Source: Bog-473 sp963730395
GTDB lineage: Bacteria; Actinomycetota; Acidimicrobiia; Acidimicrobiales; RAAP-2
Assembly (NCBI GenBank): GCA_963730395.1
Contig: CAVSSK010000018.1
Location: forward strand, 186,001-250,000
Direction of reading: 5' to 3'
Length of the DNA: 64,000 nucleotides
Positions 35,134-43,518 of the stretch are shown here, piece by piece; the first letter of the stretch is position 1; the number at the start of each line of letters is the position of its first letter. The notes beneath the pieces are model-generated. The model ran no database searches. It was not told the origin of the DNA and was given only the letters and a program-made list of their open reading frames with translations. The position numbers and the translations under genes were made by a program.

Positions 35134-35487
35134 TCAGAGGTCGAATGCCGTCGGATGCCGCGGCTCGTAGAGCAGGATCTCCCCGGCGCCGGGGACCTGC
35201 AGGGCGATCGTCCGGCCGAACCCGCGGTCCTCGATCCCACCGTTGAACCGCGCTCCCTGGGCCGTCAGGTCGGTCACCGTCCGCTCGATGTCGTCGCACG
35301 TGAGCGAGATCTCGTGGTGCTGCCCGCTGCCGTCGGCCGGATGGACCCCCAACTCCGACGGGCCCGTCCGAAAGATCAGCCAGCCGGCATGGGCGTCCAC
35401 GTGGGGCCAGCCGAGGACGTCGCGGAAGAACGCCCGCGCCGCCTCGGCATCGTCGGCGTAGACGAGCGTGTGCATACCCGTGATCAT
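35134..35487 (-). CDS. VOC-family (glyoxalase-like) protein
   Basis: 117-aa vicinal-oxygen-chelate protein: MHTLVYADDAEAARAFFRDVLGWPHV is the standard first module, and HEISLTCDDIERTV and GEILLYEPRHP form the second. Possible metal ligands are His in MHTLVY, His in HHEISL and Glu in EILLYEP. Short single-domain proteins of this sort act as dimers; some bind drugs or metals, others are enzymes. The reaction is not assignable. It lies 11 bp downstream of the SRPBCC-epimerase gene on the same strand and is likely the third gene of the photolyase operon. Confidence 0.83.
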   Translation of the reverse strand: MITGMHTLVYADDAEAARAFFRDVLGWPHVDAHAGWLIFRTGPSELGVHPADGSGQHHEISLTCDDIERTVTDLTAQGARFNGGIEDRGFGRTIALQVPGAGEILLYEPRHPTAFDL

Positions 35488-35498
35488 GCGCCGCGACA

Positions 35499-36845
35499 CT
35501 ATGGGGAGGGCGAGGAGTCGGGCGCATCCATGTGGCCCAGCTGGTGCCGCAGGCACCCCTCGAGCTCGGGATGCCTGAACGCATGGCCCGCGTCGACCAG
35601 CCGCTGGGGGACGACCCGTTGGCTGGCCTCGACCAGCTCGGAGGCGCCTTCGCCCCCGAAGAGCAGCCGGGGCCCGAACCCGGGAACCGGCACGAGGGCC
35701 GGCCGATGGAGGACCCGCGCCAGGGTCTTGGCGTACTCGTCGTTGCGTACGGGGTGGGGCGCCACGGCGTTGACCGGGCCCGCCATGCGCTCGTCGACCA
35801 GGGCCCGGCCGAAGACGTCGACCAGGTCGTCGATGCCGATCCACGAGACCCACTGCGAGCCCCCGCCGACCGGTCCACCCAGTCCCATTGCGAAGAGGGG
35901 GCGCAGGAGCTTGAGCGAGCCGCCCTGCGCCGACTGGACGATGCCGGTGCGCACGTGGGCCACGCGCAGGCCTGCGTCCTGTGCCGCCCGGGCGGCATCC
36001 TCCCAGTCCGCCACGACATCGGCGAGGAAGCCGGTCCCCGGTGCGCTCCTCTCGGAGAGCTCCTCGTCGCCCCGGTCTGCGCCGTAGAAGCCGATGGCCG
36101 ACGCAGTGACGAGGACGCCCGGTGGCTCGCTCATGGACGCCATCGAGGCCGCCAGCGCGCTGGTCGGCCCGATCCGGCTCTCCCGGATGGCCTGCTTGTG
36201 GTGGTCCGTGAACCGGCCAGCGATCGACGCCCCCGCCAGGTGCACCACCGCGTCGACGCCTTCGAGTGAGGCTGCGTCGGGGCGGTCCGGCTGCCACCGC
36301 CTTTCGTCGCTGCGGCGAGGGGCACGGCGGACCAGATGGATGACCCGGTGGCCCCCGGTGCTCAAGTAGGCGCACAGCGCCGTGCCGATCAGGCCCGACG
36401 ACCCGGTGACGGCGACGGTGAGCGGCCCCTCCCGCAGGTGCTGCATGACCCGGTGGGCCGCGAGGTCGCTTCCCAGCTGGCTCTGCCGGTAGCGGAACGT
36501 CTGGGTGAGCAGGGAGCCGGGCACGGGCGTGTCCACCACGTCGACGACCCTGGTCCTGGACTCGGTCAACGGCTCGAAGTTGTGCGTGTGGCGCCACCGC
36601 AGCGGCAGGGAGACGAGCTCGTCCACGAACCGGTGGGGCGGGTCGTACCCCGAGTGCTGCGCGACCCAGCGCACCCCTCCGGGGAGCCGCAGGACTGCCT
36701 TTCCGTCCCGCAGTGACGCCGCCTCTTCAATCACCCGGATCGGTTGCCAAGGAGGCGCGAGTCGACGCAGCGCGCCGGGACGTTCGTGCCAGGCGAAGAC
36801 CTGCTCCAGCGGAGCCTCGACGATGCTCGTATGCCGCAGTCCCAT
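35499..36845 (-). CDS. TIGR01777-family protein: SRPBCC domain fused to NAD-dependent epimerase
   Basis: 448 aa. Residues 1-145 are a START/SRPBCC-like ligand-binding domain (MGLRHTSIVEAPLEQVFAWHERP). Residues 150-448 are a Rossmann epimerase-like domain with VAVTGSSGLIGTALCAYL, VVHLAGASIAGRF, the VTASAIGFYG active-site region and RTGIV. This fusion is the SDR39U1/YfcH-like type found in many bacteria. The substrate is unknown. The ATG follows GAGGAG and lies 2 bp after the photolyase stop, so the two are co-translated. The recurrent pairing of this family with photolyases suggests a light or oxidative-stress role. Confidence 0.88.
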   Translation of the reverse strand: MGLRHTSIVEAPLEQVFAWHERPGALRRLAPPWQPIRVIEEAASLRDGKAVLRLPGGVRWVAQHSGYDPPHRFVDELVSLPLRWRHTHNFEPLTESRTRVVDVVDTPVPGSLLTQTFRYRQSQLGSDLAAHRVMQHLREGPLTVAVTGSSGLIGTALCAYLSTGGHRVIHLVRRAPRRSDERRWQPDRPDAASLEGVDAVVHLAGASIAGRFTDHHKQAIRESRIGPTSALAASMASMSEPPGVLVTASAIGFYGADRGDEELSERSAPGTGFLADVVADWEDAARAAQDAGLRVAHVRTGIVQSAQGGSLKLLRPLFAMGLGGPVGGGSQWVSWIGIDDLVDVFGRALVDERMAGPVNAVAPHPVRNDEYAKTLARVLHRPALVPVPGFGPRLLFGGEGASELVEASQRVVPQRLVDAGHAFRHPELEGCLRHQLGHMDAPDSSPSP

Positions 36846-36847
36846 GA

Positions 36848-38209
36848 CTATCTCCTCGTGCCCGCGACGCCGCCGATCGGCTCGGGGTAGTCGAGTTGTT
36901 CGCGACGTGCCGTGGGCAGTCGCCAGGGCTGGTGGACGGCGCCTCCGGCTATCCCGGCCAATTCCGGGACGTAGCGACGAACATACGCCCCGTCGGGGTC
37001 GTGCCGCTGTGCCTGCCGGATCAGGTTGAAGCGGCGGTTCGGACGGGTGTCGTTCCCCGTCCCGGCGATCCATTGCCAATTCCCCGAGTTGTTGGCGACG
37101 TCGCCGTCCACCAGCCAGTCGAGAAAGTGCCGGGCGCCCAGCCGCCAGTCGATCCCGAGTTCCTTGACCAGAAACGACGCCGTCAACATCCGAGCCCGGT
37201 TGTGCATGAACCCCTCGACCCGGAGCTGCCGCATGCCGGCATCGACGATCGGCACCCCGGTTCGCCCCTCTCGCCACGCGTCGAGGGCATCCTGGTCGTC
37301 GCGCCATCGGCGACCTCGTGCTCGATAGTCGCGGGTGGCGAGCGCCGGGAACGCGGCGAGGACCTGATGATGGAAGTCTCGCCAGCACAGCTGGCGGAGG
37401 AACGGCTCGTGGGTGCCGGCTCTCCGCGCCAACTCGAGCGGGGAGACACAGCCGAAGTGAAGGTACGCGCTCAGCCGGGAGGTGCCATCGGCAGCCAGGT
37501 CGTCATGCGTACTGGGGTACCCGGCCACGTCGTGCCGCAACCAGCGCGCCGCCTGAGCACGGCCCTCCGATTCTCCGCCACCGGGTCGGTGTGGCGACGC
37601 CGGGCCCACGGAGCGCCCCGAGGCGCTCGGGAAACGGCCCGCAGCCAGACCCCGCGGGCCGCACACGTGGGCGGGCGCCCGCAACGCGACCCTCCAGGGT
37701 TCCACCCTCCAGCGGGTCCAGTACGGAGTGAAGACCGCGTAGTGGTCCCTGCGCGCGGGCGTGAGCCGGCCCGGAGGGACGACGGTGACACCCGGGAAGA
37801 GCTCGAAGTGGCAGCGCTGCGCCCGGCACGCGCGCTCGAGGCGCTGTTGACGCTCACGTGCCAGCCGGCTCACGTCCTCGGACGCGAAGAGTGAGCACGC
37901 ACCGGTCTGCTCGACGATCCTCATGGTCTCAGCCACCGCATCGCCGCGCCGGACGTACAGGTTGGCGCCACGACGGATGAGGGATGCTCGAAGGTCGGCG
38001 AGTGACTCCCACAAGAAGGCGAGCCGGTTGGCCGACGTGCTCCGGAGATCCGTCAGCGACGGCTCCATCACGAACAGCGGGACGACCGTCCGCCCGGAGG
38101 CGCAGGCGGCCGAGAGCGCCGGATGGTCGTGCAGACGCAGGTCGCGGGTGAACACCACGACCACGGGGTCCGTCCCGCGTTGCCTTGTCGTCGCCGGAGG
38201 AGCTGTCAC
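36848..38209 (-). CDS. phr: Deoxyribodipyrimidine photolyase
   Basis: Light-driven repair of cyclobutane pyrimidine dimers; FAD enzyme, 453 aa. N-terminal antenna domain: VVVFTRDLRLHDHPAL. Then LFPGVTVVPPG, and the FAD/DNA-binding domain with LSAYLHFGCVSP, LCWRDFHHQVL, PIVDAGMRQL, GFMHNRARM, FLVKELGIDWR and NNSGNWQWIAGTGNDTRP. All are class I CPD photolyase landmarks. The start is GTG 38209 with AGGAGCT nearby. Its upstream edge carries the palindrome TTTAGCGCTAAA. It heads an operon with a TIGR01777 protein and a VOC protein. Confidence 0.94.
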   Translation of the reverse strand: MTAPPATTRQRGTDPVVVVFTRDLRLHDHPALSAACASGRTVVPLFVMEPSLTDLRSTSANRLAFLWESLADLRASLIRRGANLYVRRGDAVAETMRIVEQTGACSLFASEDVSRLARERQQRLERACRAQRCHFELFPGVTVVPPGRLTPARRDHYAVFTPYWTRWRVEPWRVALRAPAHVCGPRGLAAGRFPSASGRSVGPASPHRPGGGESEGRAQAARWLRHDVAGYPSTHDDLAADGTSRLSAYLHFGCVSPLELARRAGTHEPFLRQLCWRDFHHQVLAAFPALATRDYRARGRRWRDDQDALDAWREGRTGVPIVDAGMRQLRVEGFMHNRARMLTASFLVKELGIDWRLGARHFLDWLVDGDVANNSGNWQWIAGTGNDTRPNRRFNLIRQAQRHDPDGAYVRRYVPELAGIAGGAVHQPWRLPTARREQLDYPEPIGGVAGTRR

Positions 38210-38217
38210 CCGACAAG

Positions 38218-38229
38218 TTTAGCGCTAAA
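38218..38229. promoter_or_regulatory. Perfect palindrome TTTAGCGCTAAA before the photolyase operon
   Basis: A 12-bp perfect palindrome in an AT-rich patch, 9 bp upstream of the photolyase GTG and 106 bp upstream of the divergent enoyl-CoA hydratase. Its placement over the likely transcription start suggests an operator that could control light- or damage-induced expression. No regulator gene is adjacent. Confidence 0.55.
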
Positions 38230-38334
38230 TTACGGACCGGATCGGACGCGGACGCTGCGTCGCGGCGCATGTGTGGCCGCAGCCGTGGCCATCGGAAAGG
38301 ATGAGAGCTCGCCACGATGGAGGGGAGCCCACGC

Positions 38335-39144
38335 ATGTCCACGCTGCTCGTCGACTCGCCCGATGAGGGTGTGACCAGGATCACCCTGAACCGGCCCGAG
38401 AAGCTGAACGCCATGAACGCGGCGCTCGTTGCCGACCTCCACGATGCGCTCTCCGACCTCGCTGCCGAGGCCTCGTGCCGCGTCGTGCTCCTCACCGGGT
38501 CTGGGCGGGGATTCTGCGCCGGCCTCGACCTGGGCGGCTACGGGGGTGCGCCGGGGGCCGAAGGTCTCGGCCGGGTCGAGGCTGGGTTCGCCACCCAGAG
38601 GCACATCGCCACGCTCGTCCCCCGGCTGCGTTCGCTCCCCCAGCCGGTCATCGCCGCCGTCAACGGGGCGGCGGCCGGAGGAGGCCTGGCCCTTGCGCTG
38701 GCGAGCGACGTCCGGATCGCGTCGTCGTCGGCGCGCTTCAACGTGGCGTTCGTCCGCCTCGGCCTCTCGGGTTGCGACATCGGGGTGAGCTGGCTGCTGC
38801 CCCGCCTGATCGGTGCGTCGCGGGCGTGGGAGCTGATGCTCACCGGCCGCATCATCGGGGCCGAGGAGGCGGACCGCATCGGCCTCGTCCTCCGCGTCGT
38901 CCCGGACGAGCAGCTGCTCGACGCTGCGCTGGAGACTGCTCGCCTCATCGCCGCCAACAGCCCCTGGGGGGTCCGCATGACCAAGGAGGTGATGTGGTCG
39001 CAACTGGAGGTGGGCTCCCTCGGGGCCGGCATCGACCTCGAGAACAGGACGCAGATCCTCTCGTCCATGACCGGCGACATGGAGGAAGCGACCGCCGCGT
39101 TCCTCGAGAAGCGACCGCCGCGCTTCGGCACCTCCCCGCCCTGA
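38335..39144 (+). CDS. Enoyl-CoA hydratase/isomerase family protein
   Basis: Crotonase-fold protein, 269 aa. Seen: TRITLNRPEKLNAMN, the CoA/oxyanion loop GRGFCAGLDLGGYG, AAVNGAAAGGGLALALASDVRIAS and LGLSGCDIGVSW. One of the two catalytic Glu positions of classical hydratases is replaced (Gly/Cys in LSGCDIG), so isomerase or another crotonase reaction is possible. A start at 38335 (MSTLLVDSP) is preferred over an ATG 18 bp upstream because of family alignment and the GGAGGGGAG stretch. It diverges from the photolyase gene. Confidence 0.9.
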   Translation: MSTLLVDSPDEGVTRITLNRPEKLNAMNAALVADLHDALSDLAAEASCRVVLLTGSGRGFCAGLDLGGYGGAPGAEGLGRVEAGFATQRHIATLVPRLRSLPQPVIAAVNGAAAGGGLALALASDVRIASSSARFNVAFVRLGLSGCDIGVSWLLPRLIGASRAWELMLTGRIIGAEEADRIGLVLRVVPDEQLLDAALETARLIAANSPWGVRMTKEVMWSQLEVGSLGAGIDLENRTQILSSMTGDMEEATAAFLEKRPPRFGTSPP

Positions 39145-39204
39145 CCGCCATCGCTCCAGCCCGACCCCGGCACGGGTGCGGGCCTGGCTACGTTTGATCA
39201 CTTG

Positions 39205-40680
39205 ATGGGGGGCTCCGACGACGTCACCGCTCCGAGGCAGTTCCCGGTGGTGGTGGCGGTCCTGCTGGCTCTGACGCTGCTCTTCACGGACTACTCGGTC
39301 AGCGGAGCGGCGACCAATGGGACGTCCAACCCCCCGCATTCGGTGACCCCCGCGCCGGACTATCTGAATGTGTGCGCCCCTGTCGGCGCGGACACCTCCG
39401 CCCCGTGCCTGCGGGTCACGCTGGAGGCCATTGACGCCGCCCGGGCGAAGGAGGGCGTCCGCCCGATGACACTGCCGGCCGACTTCTCCCAGCTCACGGT
39501 ACCCGAGCAGCTCTTCGTCGCCGTGAACCGGGAGCGCATCGACCGCGGCCTCGCACCGTTCACAGGCCTGACAACGGCGCTCGACGTGAGGGCACAGAAG
39601 GGTGCCGACGCGTTGCAGCTGCCGCCCCGGCCCGGCGACGCCTACCCCTCGGTCGGGACGGAATGGATCAACGCGGTCGACAACGGCCTCGACGCCGACT
39701 ACCAGTGGATGTACGACGACGGCCCCGACAGCGGTGTCCCGGGATGCTCGGGCCGCAAGGCCTCGGGGTGCTGGGCCGACCGCCACATGGTCCTGCACCG
39801 GTTCGGGTCCGACCACCTGGCGATGGGAGCAGCCTTCGACGCATCGGGCGACACCACACCGGGCGACCAGGGCGGGTCCTCGTTGGCCGCGCTGTTCGCG
39901 GTGAACGCAGCGCGGCCGAGCAGCTACACCTACACCTACACCTGGAGGGATGCCCTCACGGCCACGACGAGAGGGACGCTGCAGCCCCTCCGTTCGATCC
40001 CCTCCACCGAGTCCGGCACCGGCATCCCGGACCCCACCGGCAACGTGACGCCGACGCCCGACTACACGAGCGCCTGCGCCAGCGGGCTCGACAACACACC
40101 GGCCTGCATCGACGCCGCGCTCGCCGCCATCAACCACGCTCACGCCCTCGAAGACGTCCGCCCCATGGTGCTACCGGCCGGCTTCGCCCAGCTCAGCGTG
40201 CCCAACCAGCTGTTCGTGGCGGTCAACCTCGAGCGGGTCGACCGCGGGCTGGCACCCTTCGGCGGCCTCACCGCGAGGCTCAACGAGAATGCCCAGCGGG
40301 GCGCCAACGCCGCCAATGACCCGCCCGACGCCGGCCAGGCCTACGTCCTCGAGGACGCCGAGTGGGCCGGCGGGTCGTCCAACGGGCTCGATGCCGTCTA
40401 CGGCTGGATGTACGACGACGGCTACGACAGCGGCAACCTCGACTGCGTGCACCGGGGCGCGCCCGGGTGCTGGGGGCACCGAAAGGGCATCCTCGACGAC
40501 TTCGGGTCGGGAGCCAACCTCGTCATGGGCGCCGCGCTCAATGCGGCGGGTGACACCCACGGCGGCGATTCCGGCGGCACCTCCATGGCGGTCACCCTGG
40601 CCGTGGCCGACGCGCCGGCTCGGTCCTACACCTACAGCTGGGCCCAGGTGTTGGCGGCCATGCCACCCGGCTCCCCCTGA
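39205..40680 (+). CDS. Secreted protein with two tandem CAP-like domains
   Basis: 491 aa. A hydrophobic signal (FPVVVAVLLALTLLFTDYSVSG) is followed by two homologous halves of about 230 residues. Each half has VTPxPDY, DVRPM-type, LFVAVNxERxDRGLAPF, QWMYDDG/GWMYDDG and a GCW-(A/G)-(D/H)-R-H/K block (GCWADRHMVL; GCWGHRKGIL) resembling the CAP/SCP GHRxNIL signature, and ends with SYTYTW or SYTYSW. The function is unknown; CAP proteins bind lipids or act outside the cell. Cysteines in pairs suggest disulfides. The duplicated layout is uncommon. It is transcribed alone. Confidence 0.8.
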   Translation: MGGSDDVTAPRQFPVVVAVLLALTLLFTDYSVSGAATNGTSNPPHSVTPAPDYLNVCAPVGADTSAPCLRVTLEAIDAARAKEGVRPMTLPADFSQLTVPEQLFVAVNRERIDRGLAPFTGLTTALDVRAQKGADALQLPPRPGDAYPSVGTEWINAVDNGLDADYQWMYDDGPDSGVPGCSGRKASGCWADRHMVLHRFGSDHLAMGAAFDASGDTTPGDQGGSSLAALFAVNAARPSSYTYTYTWRDALTATTRGTLQPLRSIPSTESGTGIPDPTGNVTPTPDYTSACASGLDNTPACIDAALAAINHAHALEDVRPMVLPAGFAQLSVPNQLFVAVNLERVDRGLAPFGGLTARLNENAQRGANAANDPPDAGQAYVLEDAEWAGGSSNGLDAVYGWMYDDGYDSGNLDCVHRGAPGCWGHRKGILDDFGSGANLVMGAALNAAGDTHGGDSGGTSMAVTLAVADAPARSYTYSWAQVLAAMPPGSP

Positions 40681-40719
40681 CCTGCGATGGCCTCCGGCCA
40701 TGCGCCGCGCTGCCTTTGT

Positions 40720-41076
40720 ATGGTTCGAAGGGTGAACCGGCAGATCTACGTGAACCCGTCGTGCTCGAAGTGCCGCTCTGCGCTCTCGCTGCTCGAGGAG
40801 CACCACGTCGAGGCCGAGTCGATCCGCTACCTGGACGTGCCACCGACGCGCGCCGAGCTGGAAAGGCTGATGGATCTCCTTGGTATCGAGGACCCCCGCC
40901 AGATGATGCGGACCGGCGAAGCGATCTACGTGGAGATGGGTCTCGCTGACCGCTCTCGGGGCGAGCTGCTCGATGCCATCACGCAGCACCCCATCCTCTT
41001 GGAGCGGCCGATCTTCGTCGTCGGCGCCCGGGCCGTGATCGCCCGGCCACCCGAACGGGTGCTCGAGCTGCTCTGA
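40720..41076 (+). CDS. ArsC-family (arsenate reductase-like) thioredoxin-fold protein
   Basis: About 118 aa. Thioredoxin fold of the ArsC/Spx group: IYVNPSCSKCRSAL has the active Cys followed by Cys and Arg (CSKCR), then RYLDVPPTRAELERLMDLLG and HPILLERPIFVVGARAVIARPPERVLELL. This C-terminal ERPI-V block is typical of arsenate reductases of the glutaredoxin-coupled class. Start uncertain between ATG 40720 and GTG 40732. No ars operon genes are nearby, so a role in arsenic resistance is only possible, not shown. Confidence 0.85.
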   Translation: MVRRVNRQIYVNPSCSKCRSALSLLEEHHVEAESIRYLDVPPTRAELERLMDLLGIEDPRQMMRTGEAIYVEMGLADRSRGELLDAITQHPILLERPIFVVGARAVIARPPERVLELL

Positions 41077-41132
41077 CCCTCCCGCCGCCGGCCACTGCGT
41101 GCACTTAGCGTGGTCGCACCCGCGCAAGGAAG

Positions 41133-41606
41133 GTGAGGACGAGAGTGACGGCTTCTCTGGTGTTCTTCGGGATCTTGGGCATCGCCAGCACGGCGGCGGC
41201 GTTCGCCGTGAACCGCCGCCTCTTCGTCGGGGCAGGGTCCGGACCGGTCACGTTGCTCGAGGGGACGTACTACGTCGTCGGGTTGTGCTCCCTCGCTCTG
41301 GGCTGGTACTTCAACATCCGTTACACACACCTCTACGGGCACCGCGCGAGCTACGTCGACTACACCAAGATGCTGTTCACGAACTGGGCGGCCGACTCGG
41401 CGGCCCAGGACTACATCATCGTGAACGTGGTGCTCCTGCCGCTCTGGACGATCGTCGAGGGCAGCCGGCGCGGCCTGCGGTGGGCCTGGATCTTCTTCGT
41501 GATGAGCCTCTTCACGAGCCTCGCGTTCGCCATGGCGATGTTCCTGGCCTTCATGGAGCGCCAGCTCCGCTACAACCGGTCGCTCATCCCCTCGAGCACT
41601 TCGTAG
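41133..41606 (+). CDS. DUF2834-like integral membrane protein
   Basis: 157 aa with about four hydrophobic helices: TASLVFFGILGIASTAAAFAV, YYVVGLCSLALGWYF, DYIIVNVVLLPLWTIVEG and WAWIFFVMSLFTSLAFAMAMF. The MLFTNWAADSAAQDYIIV segment recalls DUF2834 (TNPxxxFFAxDL). Function unknown. The GTG start 41133 lies close behind AAGGAAG; GTG 41145 is an alternative. Its last 37 bp overlap the convergent oxidoreductase gene. Confidence 0.75.
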   Translation: MRTRVTASLVFFGILGIASTAAAFAVNRRLFVGAGSGPVTLLEGTYYVVGLCSLALGWYFNIRYTHLYGHRASYVDYTKMLFTNWAADSAAQDYIIVNVVLLPLWTIVEGSRRGLRWAWIFFVMSLFTSLAFAMAMFLAFMERQLRYNRSLIPSSTS

Positions 41607-43135
41607 CCGCAGTTGTAGCCGGGGATGAAGGTCACCCCGGGTCCCCCGTGACACCCGGCACCGCACAGGTAGAGGCCTTCGATCGGGACCGGGTTGTCGG
41701 GCCACCCCCTGGGTCCGGGCCGGAACGGTCCCATGAACTCAGGCTGCAGGAGGCCGTGCGTGAAGTCGCCTCCGGTGCAGCCGAACATGAGCTCGTAGGT
41801 ATAGGCCGGGTAGTTGAGCTGGCGCTCGATGAGGTCCGGGAAGTTCGGAGCCACCGTGGCGATCTTGTCCACCATGCGCTGCGCCATCTCGTCGCGCAGC
41901 CGCCCCTGCGACTCATGGTCGGCGCCGATGGGAAGGTAGAACGCGAAGCTGCTCGCCGCATGCATGCCCGCCGGAGCGAGGCTGGGGTCATCGAGCGACG
42001 GGATCTGCAGGTTGAAGGAGGGCGACACGGGCACCTCGCCACGGACGCACCCCTCGAAGTCGCGCTGCATCTGCTCGGCCGTGCCGAAGAAGGTGACGTT
42101 GCGCCCGAACTGGCTCTCGTTGAGCGCCTCGTACGGGGCGCCGTACTCGGGCAGCCCTCGCAACGCGAAGTGCGCCTGGAAGTAGGCCGCCCGGTGGTCG
42201 ATGGCCGTCACCCGGCGGGCGAAGGACTCGGGAAGGGCGTCGGGGTCCACCAGCTGGGTGAAGGTGGCCGTCGGATCGAGGTTCGAGACAACGACCGGCG
42301 CCGTGGCCACCTCGCCGTCCCCGAACTCGACACCCCGCACCCTTCCGTCGTCGACCACGATCCCCGAGACCTTCACGTGGCGTCGCAGCTCGCCGCCGTG
42401 CCGTTCGAACAATGCGAGGAGGTGGTCGGCGATCGTGCCGAGCCCACCCCGCACCTTGGACATGGTGGCGGTCCCGGGCGACGCGAGGGCGAAGGCGAGG
42501 CACAACGCACTGCCCGGTGAATACGGTCCCCGGTACGTGGAGTTGACGGCGAGGAAGCTCAGCATGCTGCGCACCGGTGCGTGCTTCGACCGGTCGGGGA
42601 GGAAGCGATCGACGACGTCCATCACGCTGCCGAACATGGCCGTGCGGATCGCCTCCCGTTCCGCCTCGTTCGTCGCGCAGGCCCACATCTCGTCCAGGGA
42701 CCTCGGCGGCCGGCGCACGTCGAAGCGGCCGATCGCCCGAGCGGGGGCCTCGGCCCATGCCGCGACCTCGGCCATGCCGAGCACCGCCTCGATGCCCAAG
42801 GTGTCGCCCAGGTGCTCCAGCAGGCGCTCCGGGTCGGAGTAGAGGAAGATCGGCGCCTGGCCCTCCTCCCCGATGCTGGCGGACTGCACCTCGGGCTCGT
42901 AGATGGGGCAGGACCCGAGCTCGAGGCTCTCGAAGATCTCGTTGGGCACCGGGAATTGAATGGACCCGGCCAGTTCGAACCTGTAACCGCGGATCAGCTC
43001 GGTGGTGGACGCCATCCCGCCGATGAAGTGGTTCTTCTCCAGGCAGAGCACCCTGAGACCCCCGCGCGCCAACACCGTCGCGGCCGTCAGGCCGTTGTGC
43101 CCGGCACCGATCACGATGGCGTCGTAGTCCGGCAT
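41570..43135 (-). CDS. FAD-dependent oxidoreductase, phytoene desaturase/retinol saturase-like
   Basis: 521 aa. N-terminal dinucleotide fold YDAIVIGAGHNGLTAATVLARGGLRVLCLEKN, followed by GGMASTTE, a VVSNLDPTATF strand and a C-terminal FAD block GLYLCGAGCHGGPGVTFIPGYNC. This matches the amine-oxidase/CrtI superfamily branch annotated as phytoene dehydrogenase-related or retinol saturase-like. No other carotenoid gene (crtB, crtE) is near, so pigment synthesis is not implied. Start ATG 43135 (MPDYDAIV); upstream extension has no family similarity. A perfect 7+7 dyad lies about 50 bp upstream. Confidence 0.9.
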   Translation of the reverse strand: MPDYDAIVIGAGHNGLTAATVLARGGLRVLCLEKNHFIGGMASTTELIRGYRFELAGSIQFPVPNEIFESLELGSCPIYEPEVQSASIGEEGQAPIFLYSDPERLLEHLGDTLGIEAVLGMAEVAAWAEAPARAIGRFDVRRPPRSLDEMWACATNEAEREAIRTAMFGSVMDVVDRFLPDRSKHAPVRSMLSFLAVNSTYRGPYSPGSALCLAFALASPGTATMSKVRGGLGTIADHLLALFERHGGELRRHVKVSGIVVDDGRVRGVEFGDGEVATAPVVVSNLDPTATFTQLVDPDALPESFARRVTAIDHRAAYFQAHFALRGLPEYGAPYEALNESQFGRNVTFFGTAEQMQRDFEGCVRGEVPVSPSFNLQIPSLDDPSLAPAGMHAASSFAFYLPIGADHESQGRLRDEMAQRMVDKIATVAPNFPDLIERQLNYPAYTYELMFGCTGGDFTHGLLQPEFMGPFRPGPRGWPDNPVPIEGLYLCGAGCHGGPGVTFIPGYNCGYEVLEGMSDRL

Positions 43136-43182
43136 CCGCACGGGACTGTAGCGACCGTGCCACGGGCGCCGCTGCCATGGTG

Positions 43183-43197
43183 CTACGTCGGACGTAG
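43183..43197. promoter_or_regulatory. Perfect inverted repeat upstream of the oxidoreductase
   Basis: CTACGTC-G-GACGTAG, 7-bp arms around a single base, 48 bp upstream of the oxidoreductase start and 94 bp upstream of the divergent small acidic gene. The form resembles TetR-family operators; no TetR gene is adjacent. Confidence 0.5.
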
Positions 43198-43290
43198 TAC
43201 CCGGAGGCGTGGTGCCTGCAGGCCCACGGCCGGACCGATGATTAGAGACGGCGTCGATTGGCAATGCTCCTCCCGAGCAAAGGAGGCAGC

Positions 43291-43518
43291 GTGAGCCAAT
43301 CAGCACAGGCACCCGACGCGGGGGACGGGAAGGTCCAGGCCGCGACGAGGGACGAAGAGGAGCGCGAGGCCGCTGCACCGCATACGGCTGACCGGCCTCC
43401 GACCTCAGAAGAGGAAGCCGCCGCCGACACCAACACGCTCGATCCCGCGGTGGCAGGACACGAGCGCGAGATGGGCAAGCTCGGCGCCGAGGTCAAGGGG
43501 GAGGGTCAGATCGACTGA
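43291..43518 (+). CDS. Small acidic conserved hypothetical protein, 75 aa
   Basis: A disordered-looking acidic protein from GTG 43291, preceded by a perfect AAAGGAGG. The C-terminal half (DRPPTSEEEAAAD, then DPAVAGHEREMGKLGAEVKGEGQID) fits a pattern I have seen repeatedly in actinobacterial short proteins (VAEHYxEMxxxGAxVKGEGxI). No function is known. It diverges from the oxidoreductase and overlaps by 13 bp the convergent epimerase gene. Confidence 0.7.
   Translation: MSQSAQAPDAGDGKVQAATRDEEEREAAAPHTADRPPTSEEEAAADTNTLDPAVAGHEREMGKLGAEVKGEGQID

Noticed and set aside
34735..36087. A 450-residue plus-strand open frame
   Set aside because: It runs across the phosphoesterase end in the wrong frame and antisense to the VOC and epimerase genes; no recognisable domain.
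40720..41076. Arsenic resistance operon
   Set aside because: A single ArsC-fold protein is present without ArsR, ArsB/Acr3 or other partners, so no operon is claimed.
41570..43135. Carotenoid biosynthesis locus
   Set aside because: Only one CrtI-like oxidoreductase is present. No phytoene synthase, GGPP synthase or cyclase is nearby, and its motifs fit a broader oxidoreductase group.
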